This document shows positions 5,609 to 6,274 of a stretch of DNA of 6,274 nt, one piece after another; position 1 is the stretch's first letter, and each line of letters opens with the position of its first letter. The translations under genes and the position numbers were made by a program. The stretch comes from Acidobacteriota bacterium (GTDB taxonomy: Bacteria; Acidobacteriota; Vicinamibacteria; Vicinamibacterales; SCN-69-37), in contig JAKALV010000199.1 in NCBI GenBank assembly GCA_021824055.1, forward strand, positions 1 to 6,274, in the 5' to 3' direction. Under the pieces are notes generated by a model. It had not been told where the DNA came from, ran no database searches, and was given only the letters and a program-made list of their open reading frames with translations.

Positions 5609-6202
5609 ATGGGACCGCTGGTCAACGATCTGCGCTCGAGTCTCCGCGCCCTGCGACGCATCCGCGGCACCACCGCGCTGGCCGTCCTGGCGTTTGCCCT
5701 CGGCATCGGCATCACCACCGCGGTGTTCAGCGTGTTCTACGGCGTGCTGCTGAAGCCGCTGCCGTACCCGGACGCGGATCGCATGGTGGTCGTCTATGAC
5801 GTTCAGCCGGCGTGCAAGACATGCCCGGCGTCGTACACGAAGTTCGTCGACTGGCGCACGCGCAACAACGTGTTCGAGGAAATGGCCGGCATCAGCAACC
5901 GCACCGCCGTCGTCACCGGCATGGGTGATGCCGAGCGCGTGACGATGGCGCGCACGACCTGGACCGTGCCGGCGGTGTTCAAGACGTCGCCGATGATCGG
6001 CCGCTGGTTTACCGAAAAAGAGGATGCGCCCGGCGGGGAGAAGGTGGTCGTGCTGGGCTACGGCTACTGGAAGGAGCGATTCGCCGGCGACCCCGGCGTG
6101 CTGGGCCGGAGCCTCGCCATCGACGGCGACATTTTCCGCGTGATCGGCATCATGCCGCTCGAGTTTCAGCGGCCGACGCAGCTGTTCGAGCCGCTGCGCT
6201 GA
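5609..6202 (+). pseudogene. ADOP/MacB-like ABC permease, truncated after 197 residues
   Basis: The N-terminus is typical of the large orphan permeases of Acidobacteriota (ADOP) and related MacB/FtsX-type permeases: DLRSSLRALRR (7-17), one membrane helix with the LAFALGIGITTAVFSVFYGVLL core (27-48), then KPLPYPDADRMV (49-60). The MacB-type periplasmic domain follows, with FVDWRTRNNVFEEMAG, GRWFTEKED and the WKERFAGDPGVLGRSLAIDG block. Full ADOP proteins have about 800 residues with several more helices. Here the frame stops inside the first periplasmic domain, at PTQLFEPLR, so roughly three quarters is missing. The break coincides with a possible insertion-sequence end at 6200. Unless the remainder resumes beyond an insertion, the product cannot be a working permease. 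ATG 5609 has no clear ribosome site. Residues 69-72 form a CxxC, uncommon at this position in my experience of the family. Confidence 0.82.
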
Positions 6203-6274
6203 TCCTGAAATAGCTGGCCCACTTTCCGCAAGGTTGTAGTCCGCCAGACGTAGGCTGTACGGAGGGCCGAACTT
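6200..6274 (+). mobile_element. Possible left end of an IS3-like insertion sequence (partial)
   Basis: Recognisable permease coding stops exactly where TGATCCTGAAATAGCTGGCC begins. This end starts with TGA like many IS3-family terminal repeats, and recalls the end of IS3 itself (TGATC, then an AATAG-TGG-CAC-like stretch). The composition drops below that of the flanking coding DNA. The last bases are GGAGGG (6261-6266) plus 8 nt to the window edge, the right distance for a transposase start codon just outside. The short distance from IS end to transposase start also fits IS3 elements. No transposase or right end is visible, so the family is a guess from memory. Confidence 0.45.

Overview
This high-GC window most resembles a free-living bacterium of the Acidobacteriota, probably Vicinamibacteria. 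The clues are a truncated orphan ABC permease of the ADOP/MacB type, a DUF4159 protein, a BNR-type protein tail, signal peptides ending in AxAQ, and short-period intergenic repeats. This assignment is inference from gene content, not from a marker gene.

Layout. Positions 2-103 hold the C-terminus of a BNR/VPS10-like protein on the + strand. Positions 102-230 are two back-to-back short tandem arrays, with 8-bp and then 7-bp units. They fill the whole gap between this gene and a convergent minus-strand gene, and overlap both stop codons. Minus-strand genes follow, read right to left: a MATE-family exporter (2776 to 1382, TTG start), then a secreted outer-membrane beta-barrel protein (1332 to 229). 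A divergent promoter region (2777-2891) separates them from a plus-strand pair: a dCTPP1-type MazG-like nucleotide pyrophosphatase (2892-3242) and a ClC chloride channel/transporter (3263-4675). An AT-rich island with a good promoter/operator candidate precedes a secreted DUF4159 protein (4748-5560). Last comes an ADOP/MacB-like permease (5609-6202), cut to 197 codons. The stop and the 75 bases from 6200 to the window end look like the left end of an insertion sequence whose transposase would start just outside the window.

How the genes relate. No single pathway unites them. The MATE and beta-barrel genes could be co-transcribed, as could MazG and ClC, and DUF4159 with the permease. These pairings rest on orientation and spacing only.

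The points most worth checking are the G-quadruplex-prone repeat between convergent genes, the ClC protein with valine at the internal proton-glutamate position and histidine at the central serine position, the operator-like palindrome before DUF4159, and the probable IS insertion. I found no convincing unknown multi-gene system.
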